Under the pieces are notes generated by a model, which saw nothing but the letters and a program-made list of their open reading frames with translations, was not told the DNA's origin and did no database searches. A stretch of 64,000 nt of DNA from Cervus elaphus (taxonomy: Eukaryota; Chordata; Mammalia; Artiodactyla; Cervidae), in contig NC_057828.1 in NCBI RefSeq assembly GCF_910594005.1, positions 4,228,235 to 4,292,234 on the forward strand, read 5' to 3'. The position numbers were made by a program, and so were the translations under genes. Of this stretch, positions 21,305 through 33,220 are shown one piece after another. Each line of letters opens with the position of its first letter. The first letter of the stretch is position 1.

Positions 21305-23015
21305 GTTTTATTTTTTATTACTTTATTTTAATTGGAGAATAGTTGCTTTACTATATTGTGATTGCTTTCATCATACATCAATATGAATCAGTCACAGGTA
21401 TACATATGTCCCCCCCCATCCTGAACCCCCTCCCCCCTCCCCCCCCCCATCCTATCCCTCTGGGTTGTCCCAGAGCACCAGCTTTGGGTGCCTTGCTTCA
21501 TGCATTGCACTGGTCATCTATTTTACATATGGTATTGTACATGTTTCACTGGTATTCTCTTAAATCATCCCACCCTCACCTTCTCTAGATGAGTCCAACA
21601 TCTGTTCTTTACATCTCTGTCTCCTTTGCTGCCCTGAGTGTAAGATCATTGGTACCATCTTTCTAAATTCCATATATATGTGTTAATATACAGTATTTGT
21701 CTTTCTCTCTCTGACTTACTTCACTCTCTATAATAGGTTCCAGGTTCATCCACCTCATTAGAACTGACTCAAACGAGTTCCTTTTTATAGCTGAGTAATA
21801 TTCCATCATGTATATGAACCATAATTTCCTTATTCATTCATCTGCTGATGGACATCTAGATTGCTTCCATGTCCGAGCTATTGCAAATAGTGCTGCAGTG
21901 AACACCGGGGTACATGTATCTCTTTCAATTCTGTTTTCTCTGAGGTGTATGCCCAGCAGTGGGATTGCTAGGTCATATGGCATTTCTAGGGCTTCCCTGG
22001 TAGCTCAGTCAGTAAAGAATCTGCCTGCAATGCAGGACACCCTGGTTCGATTCCTGGGTTGGGAAGATCTCCTGGAGAAGGGATAGGCTACCCACTTGGG
22101 CTTCCCTGGTGGCTCAGATGGTAAAGAATCCTCCTGCAGTGTGGGAGACCTGGGTTCAATCCTTGAATTGGGAAGATCCTCTGGAAGAGAGGATGGCCAC
22201 CCACTCCAGTATTCTTGCCTGGAGAATTCCTTGGACAGGGAAAGCTGGCAAGCTGCAGTCCATGGGGTCACAAAGAGTTGGACACAACTGAGTGACTAAG
22301 CACACACGCTCATGGCAGTTCAATTTCCAGTTTTTGAAGGAATCTCCATGATATTCTCCCTTGTGATTGTACCAGTTTGCATCCCCACCAACAGTGCAAG
22401 AGGGTTCCCTTTCCTCCACACCCTCTCCAGCATTTATTGTTTGTAGACTTTCTGATGATGGCCACTGACCAGTGTGAGATGATATCTCATGTTTTGATTT
22501 GCATTAATTTAATAATGAATGATGTTGAGCATCTTTTCATGTGTTTATTAGCCATCTGTATATCTTCCTTGGAGAAATGTCTGTTTAGTTCCTTTGCCCA
22601 CTTTTTGATTGGGTTGTTTACTTTTCTGGTATTGAGCTGCTTGTATATTTTGGAGATTAATTCTTTGTCAGTTGTTTCACTTGCTATTATTTTCTCCCAT
22701 TCTGAAGGCTGTCTTTTCACCTTGCTTATAGTTTCCTTTGTTGTGCAAGAGCTTTTAAGTTTAATTAGGTCTCATTTGTTTATTTTTGTTTTTATTTCCA
22801 TTACTCTGGGAGGTGGGTCATAGAGGATCTTGCTATGATTTATGTCAGAAAGTGTTTTGCTTATGTTTTCCTCTGAGAGTTTTATAGTTTCTGGTCTTAC
22901 ATTTAGGTCTTTAATCCATTTTGAGTTCATTTTTGCAAGTGGTGTTAGAGAGTATTCTAGTTTCATTTTTTTTACACATAGTTGACCAGTTTTCTGGAAA
23001 CAATTTGTTGAAGAG
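21305..23015 (-). mobile_element. Ruminant L1 3' portion (about 1.4 kb) with SINE insert
   Basis: Antisense from the A-tail and 3' UTR ('gttgctttactatattgtga', 'ccctctgggttgtcccagag') into ORF2 ('tggattgcttccatgtcc'-type, 'gttgagcatcttttcatgtg', 'ttaggtctttaatccatttt'). The 3' UTR has a polypyrimidine C-rich tract (21411-21449). It is interrupted by a dimeric Bov-tA at 21989-22308. ORFs in both orientations over it are L1 remnants or shadows. Confidence 0.93.
21989..22308 (+). mobile_element. Dimeric Bov-tA SINE nested in L1
   Basis: The left monomer ('gcttccctggtagctcagtc' to 'ggataggctacccactt') is 3'-shortened and joined to a complete second monomer ('ggcttccctggtggctcag' to 'gactaagcacacacg'). 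L1 text at the left ('tcatatggcatttct') and right ('tcatggcagttc') overlaps as one imperfect TSD. The dimer therefore moved as a unit. The same dimer form, antisense, is at 23283-23578. Confidence 0.9.
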
Positions 23016-23019
23016 ACTG

Positions 23020-23245
23020 GAGTCAGAAATCCAAGATTTAAGTCTTGGCACTAGCACATATAAGCTGTCATTCAGTTGTCTCATCTGTAAATTAGGAATA
23101 GTAATACTACCTATTTCATAGTTTTGGGGGATTGTTATTATTATTATTTTGCAAATAAAGACTTGGTAATATTGTATAGTTGTTAAGTACTTGAAACTCT
23201 GTTAAGCACCTAGGAAGTTCTCAATAAACCTTGGAGGCTTTTATT
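23020..23245 (+). repeat. MIR SINE
   Basis: 'caagatttaagtcttggcac', 'tgtctcatctgtaaattagg', 'actacctatttcatag', 'gttctcaataaacc' follow MIR order. A (TTA)n tract sits at 23137-23150. It abuts the 5' truncation point of the neighbouring L1, which probably landed next to it. Confidence 0.75.
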
Positions 23246-23282
23246 TTGGAACCATTGGTTCTATACATTTAAATTATGTTTG

Positions 23283-23578
23283 AGTGAAAGTCACTCAGTT
23301 GTGTCCAACTCTTTGTGACCCCATGGACTATACAGTCCATGGATTCTCCAGGCCAGAATACTGGAGTGGATAACCTTTCTCTTTTCCAGGGAATCTTCCC
23401 AACCCAGGGATCTAACCCAGGTATCCCACATTGCAGGCAGATTCTTTAGCATCTGAGCCACCAGCGAAGACCAAGAATACTGGAGTGGGTAGTCTATCTC
23501 TTCTCCAGTGCATCTTTCTGATGCAGGAATTGAGCCAGGGTCTCCTGCATTGTAGGTGGATTCTTTATCAGCTGAGTT
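23283..23578 (-). mobile_element. Dimeric Bov-tA SINE
   Basis: Antisense: a 3' tail with 'agtgaaagtcactcagttg', a full monomer to 'tgagccaccagcgaag', then a second monomer from 'aagaatactggagtgggtag' to 'tctttatcagctgag'. Both carry the tRNA-like 'ctcctgcattgtagg'/'cacattgcaggcag' arms. Confidence 0.92.
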
Positions 23579-23765
23579 TGTCTTCTTTCAAAACAAAATT
23601 GTATAAGACTCTCCCCTATTCCCTAAGCCTGTGGCTGTATTTTTCTAAATGTAAAACAATATCTAGTATGGATGTGTCCTCTTGTTGGGTGGGGTGGGAG
23701 TGGGGCTTCTCTTCTTCAGCCAAGGAAGTTCAGGCAGAATGTTGCTGGTGCATCTTTCTGATCTT

Positions 23766-24690
23766 CAGATCCCAGATATGCAGTTGACACCACTCTTGTG
23801 GCAGAAAGCGAAGAAGAACTAAAGAGCCTCTTGATGAAAGTAAAAGAGGAGAGTGAAAAAGCTGGCTTTTTCAACATTCAGAAAACTAAGATCATGGCAT
23901 CTGGTCCCATCACTTGATGGCGAATAGATGGGGAAACACTGGAAAGTGACAGACTATTTTCCTGGGCTCCAAACTCACTGCAGATGGTGACCACAGTCAT
24001 GAAATTAAAAGACGCTTGCTCCTTGGAAGAAAAGTTATGACCAACCTAGACAGCATATTTAAAAGCAGAGACATTACTTTGCCAACAAAGGTCCATATAG
24101 TCAAAGTACAGTTTTCCAGTAGTCATGTATGGATGCAAAGAAGGCAATGGCACCCCACTCCAGTATTCTTGCCTGCAGAATCCCAGGGCCAGGGGAGTCT
24201 GGTGGGCTGCCATCTCTGGGGTCACATAGCATTGGACGCGACTGAAGCGACTTAGCAGCAGCAGCATGTATGGATGTGAGAGTTGGACTATAAAGAAAGC
24301 TGAGTACCAAAGAATTGATACTTTTGAACAGTGGTGTTGAAGAAGACTCTGGAGAGTTCCTTGGACAGCAAGGAGATCCAACCAGTCCATCCTAAAGGAG
24401 ATCAGTCCTGAATATTCATTGGAAGGACTGATACTGAAGCTGAAGCTCCAGTACTTTGGCCATCTATTGTGAAGAACTGACTCATCAGTAAAGGCTCTGA
24501 TGCTGGGAAGGATTGAAGGGAGGAGGAGAAGGGGACAACAGAGGATGAGATTATTGGGCAGCATCACCGGCTCAATGGACATGAGTTTGAGCAAGCTCTG
24601 GGAGTTGATGATGGACAGGGAAGCCTGGCATGCTGCAGTCCACAGTGTCAGAAAGAGTCAGACACAACTGAGCTACTGAGCTGAACTGAG
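23766..24690 (+). mobile_element. BovB LINE 3' portion with nested Bov-A
   Basis: Sense BovB from the RT active-site region ('cagatatgcagttgacacca', where other copies encode the YADD box) through the 3' UTR to the terminal 'gagctgaactgagct'. The Asp-Asp codons are altered (gttgac), and a stop falls in the downstream 'cacttgatggcg'. A 129-bp Bov-A monomer interrupts it at 24136. Confidence 0.95.
24136..24264 (+). mobile_element. Bov-A monomer nested in BovB, perfect 12-bp TSD
   Basis: A single BovA unit ('gaaggcaatggcaccccact' to 'gcgacttagcagcagcag') in sense. catgtatggatg is repeated exactly at 24124-24135 and 24265-24276. It corresponds to one half of the Bov-A2 dimer and keeps the terminal GCA run. 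Confidence 0.96.
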
Positions 24691-25577
24691 CTAGAGTGAA
24701 TCTTACTTAGATTCACTTACTCAGGTCTAGAATCCATTTATTTGATTTCCAGTTGAATGTTTGCCTTTCGGGTCCAAACCAAAACAGCAATGCAATTTAC
24801 TTTATCTACATTATATTTCTGGCTGCCAGGGTGAGATCTGGCAGTACCTCAGCTCACAGGAGGCCAGGGCACACAGCCCAATGAGCTTTCTTTCCTAGGT
24901 CCAGGAAACTGGGCAGATCTGGAAAATTTGGAAATTTTCAGAGGACTAGCAGATCATTGCCTCCATTCAGTTAGAATATTGACAGGAGGATGTATTTATT
25001 CAGAATCCAATCACCACTGTCATATTTGTGTCCAATAGGAAGTGGAGTTGGTGTCAGAGGAAGGGCTATTGTCACTCTCATTGTTTACAAGACAATAGTT
25101 GGGAAGATCTGCTCAAGGTTCTTTTGACCATGGTGCCATTTACAATCTTTGGCATAATTGACTGGATTTTACTGCTACTCCTCTGTTTATTCCTGAGAGT
25201 CTCCCTGAGAATTCTATAAATATCCAAGATGCCCCCTGTAAGGGACTCAATGCTAGAAATTGATGGCCTGAAGGTAGACACTTCCTGTGCTGTGGGCTTT
25301 AGACTATAATGAGCAAATATTTGGCTTCCCACTGGTGGGAAAAGGAAGACTTGCCTCTCCTCACATAGATTCCAACATGAACTCTGCTGTGTCTTATATA
25401 TAGGTGTTTTTACTGACCTTGAGAAAGGTCAGAAAACTGGCAAACTTGGGTGTTGGGAGATCATTTTAGAAAATGGGAAAACCCAGGAAATACCTTTAAA
25501 ATTTTTTCCTGTATATTCTTCCTTGATTTCTCCTCTTTTTAGTTTAATTTTTCTACTATTTATCTTTTTCCTTTCTG
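24691..25577. other. Spacer between inverted BovB copies; no recognised element
   Basis: About 890 bases of unique-looking sequence separating two oppositely oriented BovB copies. Short ORFs (63 and 84 aa) on opposite strands at 25028-25332 overlap and lack motifs. Confidence 0.45.
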
Positions 25578-26676
25578 TTCAGATCAGTTCAGTTGCATAG
25601 TTGTGTTCAACTCTTTGTGATCCCGTGAACTGCAGCACATCAGGTTTCCCTGTCCATCACCAACTCCTGAAGCTTGCTCAAACTCATGTCCATTGAGTCA
25701 GTGATGCCATCCAACCGTCTCATCCTCTGTTGTCCCCTTCTCCTTCCACCTTCAATCTTTCCCAGCATCAGGGTCTTTTCAAATGAATCAGTTCTTCGCA
25801 TAAGGTGGCCAAAGTATTGGAGTTTCAGCTTCAAGATCAGTCCTTCCAATGAATATTCAGGAATGATTTCCTTTAGGATGGACTTGTTGGATCTGCTTGC
25901 AGTCCAAGGGACTTTCAAGAGTCTTCTCCAACACCACAGTTCAAAAGCATCAATTCTTCAGCGCTCAGCTTTCTTTATAGTCCAACTCTCACATCCATTC
26001 ATGACTACTGGGAAAACCATAGCTTTGACTAAACAGACCTTTGTTGGCAAAGTAATGTCTCTGCTTTTTATACGCTTTCTAGGTTGGTCATAACTTTTCT
26101 TCCAAGGAGCAAGTGTCTTTTAATTTCATGGCTGCAGTCACTATCTGCAGTGATTTTGGAGCCCCCCAAAATAAAGTCTCTGACTGTTTCCACTGTTTCC
26201 CCATCTATTTGTTTCGGAGTGATGGGACCATGACCTTAGTTTTCTGAATGTTGAGTTTTAAGCCAACTTTTTCACTCTCCTCTTTCACTTTCATCAAGAG
26301 GCTCTTTAATTCTTTGCTTTCTGCCATAAAGGTGGTATCATCTGCATACCTGAGGTTATTGATATTCCTCCTGGCAATCTTGATTCCAGCTTGTGCTTCA
26401 TCCAGCTCAGTATTTCTCATGATGTACTCTGCATATAAGTTAAATAAGCAGGGTGGCAATATACAGCCTTGACATACTCTTTTTCCTGTTTGGAAATAGT
26501 CTGTTGTTCCATGTCCGGTTCTAACTGTTGCTTCTTGACCTGCATACAGGTTTCTCAAGAGGCAGGTCAGGTGGTCTGGTAGTCCTATCTCTTGATGAAT
26601 TTTCCACTGTTTGTTGTGATCCACACAGTCAAAGGCTTTGGAGTAGCCGATAAAACAGAAGTAAATGTTTTTCTGC
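25578..26676 (-). mobile_element. BovB LINE 3' portion (1.1 kb)
   Basis: Antisense from the terminal CAGTTCAG-type repeat through the 3' UTR and into the RT domain. The YADD box is retained (minus-strand frame at 26205-26624, motif 'RYADDTTFM'). It is truncated near 26676, in the first catalytic-Asp region ('gtggatcacaacaaacag' on the minus strand). A frameshift separates the C-terminal frame (25640-25918) from the RT frame. Confidence 0.95.
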
Positions 26677-26885
26677 TAGTTAGGAAAATAGAAATTATAT
26701 TTGTGCCCTTTCGGTGGTTATTCATGAAAGATGGCTGTGGCCTTGTCTTGCTATGCTACTGTTTCATTTATGGCCTCTGATCACAGAACCTTGCATATGC
26801 CGTAACCCCCAGAAACAATTTGTGGTAGCTTTTCTCAGTTTTCTTTCAAGGGTAGTTAAACCTGGGTTCAAGAAGTGACCTCGGA

Positions 26886-27516
26886 AACCAGATCTGAAAG
26901 AGAAACGTGCACCCCAATGTTCATCGCAGCACTATTTATAATAGCCAGGACATGAAAGCAACCTAGATGCCCATCAGCAGATGAATGGATAAGGAAGCTG
27001 TGGTACATATACACCATGGACTATTACTCAGGCGTTAAAAAGAATTCATTTGAATCAGTTCTAATGAGATGGATGAAACTGGAGCCCATTATACAGAGTG
27101 AAGTAAGCCAGAAAGATAAAGAACATTACAGCATACTAACACATATATATGGAATCTAGAAAGATGGTAACGATGACCCTATATGCAAAACAGAAAAAGA
27201 GACACAGAAGTACAGAGCAGACTTTTGAACTCTGTGGGAGAAGGTGAGGGTAGGATGTTTTGAAAGAACAGCATGTATATTATCAAGGGTGAAACAGATC
27301 ACCAGCCCAGGTGGGATGCATGAGACAAGTGCTCGGGCCTGGTGCACTGGGAAGACCCAGAGGAATCGGGTGGAGAGGGAGGTGGGAGGGGGGATTGGGA
27401 TGGGGAATACATGTAACTCTATGGCTGATTCATATCAATGTATGACAAAACCCACTGAAATGTTGTGAAGTGATTAGACTCCAACTAATAAAAAAAATAA
27501 AAATAAAAAATAAAAA
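26886..27516 (+). mobile_element. Ruminant L1 3' end with 15-bp TSD
   Basis: Sense 3' end of ORF2 ('cgcagcactatttataatag', 'agatgaatggataaggaag', 'cagttctaatgagatggatg') plus 3' UTR ('gggtgaaacagatcaccagc', 'tgcactgggaagacccag') and an A-rich tail. Its flanks aagaagtgacctcgg (26870-26884) and aagaagtgaccttgg (27517-27531) differ at one base. It is a textbook 5'-truncated L1 insertion. Confidence 0.96.
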
Positions 27517-27531
27517 AAGAAGTGACCTTGG

Positions 27532-28489
27532 TTCTGGCTGCTCTGCTTCACATGAGGAACTTTACCTTTTAGGAGCTGACACTGGGTCATCTCTGCCTCC
27601 TCCTCGCCCTGCCCCAGTAGGCATGCTTTAAGTTTCCTTCATCACCTTGAATTTATTTTCTATATCTGGCACAAATAAATGTTCTTCTTCTCCACCCTCC
27701 CCTTTCCCTTTTCTACCTCTCTTTCTTTTTCTCTCTCAGTCTGTTCTTGCTACATGTTGATGACTAAAAATATGGTCTTCCAGTGTCATCCTTACTGAAA
27801 GTCCTTGACTTGTAATAGAAGATATAAGTCACAGCCCATCACTCACATCAATAAACAAGACTGCCAGCCTGCTAGGGAAGATGTCAGGGCAAGCCATTCG
27901 ATACTGGTTCACTTTATCAGATGCAGTGGTCTCAAACTAGAATTCCCTCACAATCCAGATGTGCACAGTGGGGTACTGATTGAAAAGCACTCACCCCACC
28001 TAAAACTGCTACTCAGCATCAGCTGATTATTGCAATGAAGGAAAACACAAACAAACAAACACTGTATGGTGGAAATATCCAATTTTCATATTTTTAACAG
28101 AGAAACTATGTGGACTCTGAATTGAAATCCCCTGAATTCTGAATGCCGCCCACTGATTCTCTGTAAACAGATGAGAACAACGTGGCGGTCGGTGAGGCCC
28201 ATGTGCCACTGATGTGCCCCACCAGCTGCTGCGCTGCTGTGCCTTCGTCCACTGCAGTCGCATCTGGACTCCCAAGCTGTGTGGTGCTTGCCTTATACAA
28301 CTAACTGACATTTTCCATCCTGTATGGTCTTTTTGAAAGAAGGACAGTATAACTTGTGAACCACAAATAAAAAATCATGTGCTTTTCTGTTTGCATTGTT
28401 GGCAAGCATTTATGTGTTCTGTCTAGCTTATGGAGCATGGTTAAGGGGGAGGAAGCATACTCGGTATGGACCTGGCCACTGAGCATCAC
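27532..28489. other. No recognised element
   Basis: About 960 bases of unique-looking sequence with an (AAAC)n patch near 28048-28062. Overlapping minus ORFs (28027-28311, 28106-28300) have no motif I recognise. Confidence 0.45.
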
Positions 28490-28705
28490 GCTCATGGCCA
28501 GACAGCCTTGGGTTTAAATGCTGGCTCCTCTATTTGCTAGACATTTGACCTTAGGCATATTACTCAACCTCTCTGAATCTCATCTATCATATGTGGAAAA
28601 CAGTGCCTCCTTCCCATGGCCCCGCTGTGGGTACCTGAGATGATCTGCACAGGCAGAGGGCCCGGCACAGAGGAGGTTTCAGTAGTGGCAGCTGTCATTA
28701 GTCGT
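28490..28705 (+). repeat. MIR SINE
   Basis: 'gccttgggtttaaatgctgg', 'tgaccttaggcatattactc', 'aacctctctgaatctcatct' and 'ctgagatgatctgcac' follow MIR order, nearly complete. Confidence 0.8.
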
Positions 28706-30529
28706 TCACTTCCATGCTTCTAAAATACTGAACTCATTTGTGGCAAAGTAAACCTGAGCTAATAAAAAGACGATTATAATCTGTATGTATCCCACTTGGT
28801 GTGAATTTTCACAAGTTTCACTGAAAAATGTGTTTGATTATAGGTGCTACCCCAGAACCTCTATTATTTTTCTACAATTTGAAAAGTTTTGAATTCTACA
28901 ATGCATTTGATTTTACAGGGTTTGGATAAAAGTCAAAGGCTCTGTAGTTGCAGTAACATAGCAACAAGTGGAGAATGACACAATGAAAACCAAACTCATA
29001 ACCCACAATATTGCTAGAAGGTGACAGAGTAATATAAATGATTAGAGCTAGGAGAGTGGGGAGGTAAATTTGGGAGAGCTTCCTGAAGGCAGTGGTCTTT
29101 TGAGCCTGATCCCAGGAGAAATGAAGGAATTGCATTTGGTGATGAGGCGGCAAGTTCCAGGGAGAATGCATAAGATTCTTGGCTGTCTTTCAAATGTCCC
29201 CAGCAATCCAAACTGCTTTCAGGTCTGTGCATTGTCATGGAGAGTACATAATCACCTTTAGAAAGATGCAGCTGGGGAACTGACAGGGAAAAACGTTGCT
29301 GGTAGGGAGGAGTGTAAAGAATGGGATGAGAAGACCCACTTTATGATGAAGCGCTGTTGGAGAGAAAGCGTGTTTTGAATGGCCCCTGAGGAGCCCTTTG
29401 CCTTTCTAGGCTGAGGACCTGGTTTTGCACACTGGCAGCTCTTTTTGTATGACTTCTGCATATGGCAGCAAGCTATTGCTGCATTTAGGGAAACTCTCCT
29501 GGAGCTGGGACCATGGCAAGCCAACATTTCTAAATTGCACACCCCAAATCATTCCCCACTTGGCTTGTCTTTTTTTAATGACCCAAAGATGATGCTGAGG
29601 AGATGATCTGGCTGAGCAGGGGAGTGATGAAACTTGGTTATGTTTCAGGAAAAGCACTCTTCCACTATGTGAGTTAGAGATGGGCAATACAAGACAGAGA
29701 AAAAAAAAATACATAAGTCTTGTTCATCACTCTCTTCCCAGCACTTAGGACAGGGCCTGACAGACTTGTTCAACTAAGTTAGTAACAAACATAATGCTCA
29801 TCTTGGCACAGTCTCCTCCTCGGCCTGGAAACCAGAACATGTGATGACCCCCTGAAAGGTGGCCCTGGACCAACACTTCCTTTGTTCTGTGTGAACAGCA
29901 ATGGTTGGAAGACAAGGAGTCTCTTCAATAATGTTTTGTAACAGGAACAACTGAACTACTCACATGCTACTTCTGTTGTCTACTACTGTAAGAAGAGGAC
30001 TAAGAGGAACCTCGGGGAACAGAAAAACACTCAGCACCTCCTGGAACACACAGTGTGAGGGGTCAGCTTCTACCACTGGTAGCAGCTCTGGCCTCTGAGT
30101 CTGGTACAGAATCCCTAGGTCTCTCTAGTGAGATGGTACTTTTGTTTTTCCCAAAGTCTTCTACTTCTTGATGGGGACTGTGATGCCAAGCATATGTAGT
30201 GATGACATGAGTTGTATATGGATTGAGAGGCTGAATCTGTGGGTTGGACAGGATGCAGTAAAGGCACATTGTGAAGGAGCCCCGGGAGAATTCTGTAGAC
30301 TTTGGAGAGGGAGGGGCAGAGTCACTTGCCTACTTAGAAGTTGTGATTTGCTGACTGGAAATCACTGATTTGGAAAACATATTAAATTATTCTGGTTTAT
30401 CTATTATGTATCTGAACTTCACATCTGCAGGACTAGGGATCACAATTCTTCCCAAATACATGTGTGTTAGAGAGGGCTGCCTTCCTGCCAAGTGAGGCAT
30501 ATGACTGCCCAGCTGCTCTACATTTCCCA
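28706..30529. other. No recognised element
   Basis: The longest repeat-poor stretch together with 30656-31924: about 1.8 kb of unique-looking sequence. ORFs of 60-102 aa occur on both strands and overlap each other. None has a start, splice context or motif that would support a gene. Confidence 0.45.
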
Positions 30530-30652
30530 GTCCCCTTGTCTTGATCTTGCACTTCTAGCCTCCAAAACCATGAGAAATAAATGTTTATTTATTTTACAGG
30601 CCCTCAGTCTGTGAAATTCTGTTATAGCAGCCCAAATTGACTAAGACACTCA
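30530..30652 (+). repeat. MLT1/MaLR-like LTR 3' end
   Basis: 'ctagcctccaaaaccatgag', 'aaataaatgtttatttattt' and 'gttatagcagcccaaattga' followed by 'ctaagaca' match the 3' end of an ERVL-MaLR (MLT1-type) LTR, including its AATAAA polyadenylation signal. The 5' part is too diverged to bound. Confidence 0.65.
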
Positions 30653-30655
30653 GAC

Positions 30656-31924
30656 TCCTAATTCTTGGCCTCTTGGATGTATGCATGTTCCTACTTCACA
30701 GGCTTTGTCTGAAGAGCCCTCTAGAATCACTGTCTGAGGCTTTTCTGATAGACTGAAGGTCACAGGAATCCTGGCCTGGGGGCCAAGAGTTAGTGAATAA
30801 CTGTCCTGGCTTTCCCAGGACCGAGGGGTTTCCTGAGGCTTTGGATCCTTGTGCTAATACTGGGAATGTCCTAGATAATTAGGACAGTCAGTCATGCTAC
30901 TGACAGGACATGTGCAGAACCATAATGTTCCTGCTCCAAGAAATGGCCCAGGGTAATTGAAGAAATTATTCTGGGGAATTATAATCACAGGAGCAAAGGG
31001 AGATTACCAGGCTAAATTGAGTTTTCCCTGGATCTCATGTTTTCATTTCTTGAATGTAGAGTGGAAGGTAAGAAAGCTGAAATGATTATTGACACAGCTG
31101 TGAGCCTCATAATTGCCCTCTCTATTCATTCCTCTACACAAATTCCTAAAGTCTAGTCTCTTAAATGAACGCATATAATCCAGAGATATCCAAGTGTAGG
31201 CTATCAACTCATTTATTTCCAGCAGTACTTGAGACAATGAAATTCTAACATAATCAGCAAATCTGGGCTGTCCCTTAGGAGGAAATGGCCTAGGACTTGA
31301 CCTGTTTCACCAAGTTCAGCCAAGATCAATTTATTTCCTTCTTGGGAATGATTCCATGCTTTGCCTGGCAGAGAAATCCGCTGTAATTGCTGGAGAAGCT
31401 TTTATGCCATTCTTTCTTTCTTTGGGACCAGGAAAGAGTACTTAATAGTGGAAGGAAGAATTACAGGTATGTAGGCCTGATATGTACTGGAGTTAGCTTG
31501 TACGGGCTCAAAAGAGCAAATTTGTAAATTTCCAGGAGACTTGAGAGCCTATTGTTGAAAATTAAATCCAGCAATTAGTAAAGCTACGTTATGCATATTT
31601 ATAATTATGTTACCTTAAAACGAAGGTATCTTCAACTTAGGCTTCAGCAAATACTTAAAACTCATCACTTCTTAATTATTTTCCTATTACCTATATTCTC
31701 AAGATTATATGTATTTATCATATGCCTATGCCTGTATCCAGACAAAGCCTTCTAATTCTCTTTACTAGAATGTTCCTGGGTACCTCTTCCCAAATCTGTC
31801 TTCACTGGTGTCAGGTTGGTGGCTGAAATCAGCCACGATGGAGATGCCACAACACATGACACATCCATCTCCCGCCTTCTGAGAATCAGTCATTAAACAT
31901 ATACCAGTGTGCCTCTCAGTAAAC
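30656..31924. other. No recognised element
   Basis: About 1.3 kb of unique-looking sequence. I see nothing nameable in it. Confidence 0.45.
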
Positions 31925-32115
31925 TTGTCATTCATTGAAGGCTTGCTATGTGCTAGGCGTAATTCCAAGAATTTTGTAAATATTTATTATTTATTCAGCC
32001 AATACTGAGTCATTGCCTGCAGTATACCCAGGCTCCATTAGTAGTAGTAGTAGTTTTTCTTGAACACCTACTGTGTGCCTTGCATTCTTCTAAGTGTAAT
32101 AATTCAAAGAGGGAG
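31925..32115 (+). repeat. L2/MIR-like relics with (TAG)n
   Basis: Two eroded copies of the 'gaacacctactgtgtgcc' type motif (first 'aggcttgctatgtgctaggc', second at 32061) are separated by a short (TAG)n run at about 32038-32054. They are ancient, and their boundaries are uncertain. Confidence 0.45.
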
Positions 32116-32616
32116 GTTCTATTATTTTTTTCTCAATATATATATTTTATTGAAGTATAGTTAACTTACAATGCTTCAAGTGCACAGCAGTGTAATTCAG
32201 TTATACATATACACACATATTATTTTTGAAATTATTTTCTATTATGGCCTTGGAGTACAGAATGAAGCAGGACAAAGGCTAATAGAGTTTTGCCAAGAGA
32301 ACGCACTGGTCATAGCAAACACCCTCTTCCAACAACACAAGAGAAGACTCTACACATGGACATCACCAGATGGTCAACACTGAAATCAGATTGATTATAT
32401 TCTTTGCAGCCAAAGATGGAGAAGCTCTATACAGTCAGCAAAAACAAGACGGGGAGCTGACTGTGGCTCAGATCATGAACTCTTTATTGCCAAATTCAGA
32501 CTGAAATTGAAGAAAGTGGAGAAAACCACTAGACCATTCAGGTATGACCTAAATCAAATCCCTTATGACTAAACAGTGGAAGTGAGAAATAGATTTAAGG
32601 GACTAGTCCTGATAGA

Positions 32617-33048
32617 GTGCCTGATGAACTATGGACGGAGGTTCATGACAGTGTACAGGAGACAGGGATCAAGACCATGCCCAAGAAAAAGAAACGCAAA
32701 AAAGCAAAATGGTTGTCTGAGGAGGCCTTGCAAACAGCTGTGAAAAGAAGAGAAGCGAAAAGCAAAGGAGACAAGGAAAGATATACCCATCTAAATGCAG
32801 AGTTCCAAAGAAAAGCCAGGAGAGATAAGGAAGACTTCCTCAGCGATAAATGCAAAGAAATAAAGGAAAACAATAGAATGGTAAAGACTAGAGATCTCTT
32901 CAAGAAAATTAGAGATATCAAGGGAACATTTCATGCAAAGATGGGCACAATAAAGGACAGAAATGGTATAGATATAACAGAAGCAGAAGATATTAAGAAG
33001 AGGTGGCAAGAATACATGGAAGAACTATACAAAAAAAGATCTTCATGA
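32617..33048 (+). pseudogene. BovB endonuclease-RT linker remnant
   Basis: A 143-codon Lys/Arg-rich frame between endonuclease and RT, including 'KEDFLSDKCKEI' and 'EDIKKRWQEYMEELY'. The same linker is readable in the copies at 41662-41937 (minus) and 47750-48010 (plus). It is likely alpha-helical and nucleic-acid-facing by charge. It ends at a stop just before the frameshift that separates it from RT. Confidence 0.85.
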
Positions 33049-33220
33049 TCCAGATAATCACGATGGTGTGATCAGTCACCTAGAGCCAGACACCCTGGAA
33101 TGTGAAGTCAAGTGAGCCTTAGGAAGCATCACTATGAACAAAGCTAGTGGAGGTGATGGAATTCCAGCTGAGCTTATTTCAAAACCTGAAAGATGATGCT
33201 GTGAAAGTGCTGCACTTAAT

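Noticed and set aside
21989..22308. Two independent Bov-tA insertions
   Set aside because: Only one TSD pair is present, and the same truncated-plus-complete arrangement occurs antisense at 23283-23578, so it is a known type of dimer moving as one unit.
24046..24594. 182-codon minus frame as a gene
   Set aside because: It is the antisense of BovB 3' sequence and the nested Bov-A. The same shadow peptide appears in the other BovB copies.
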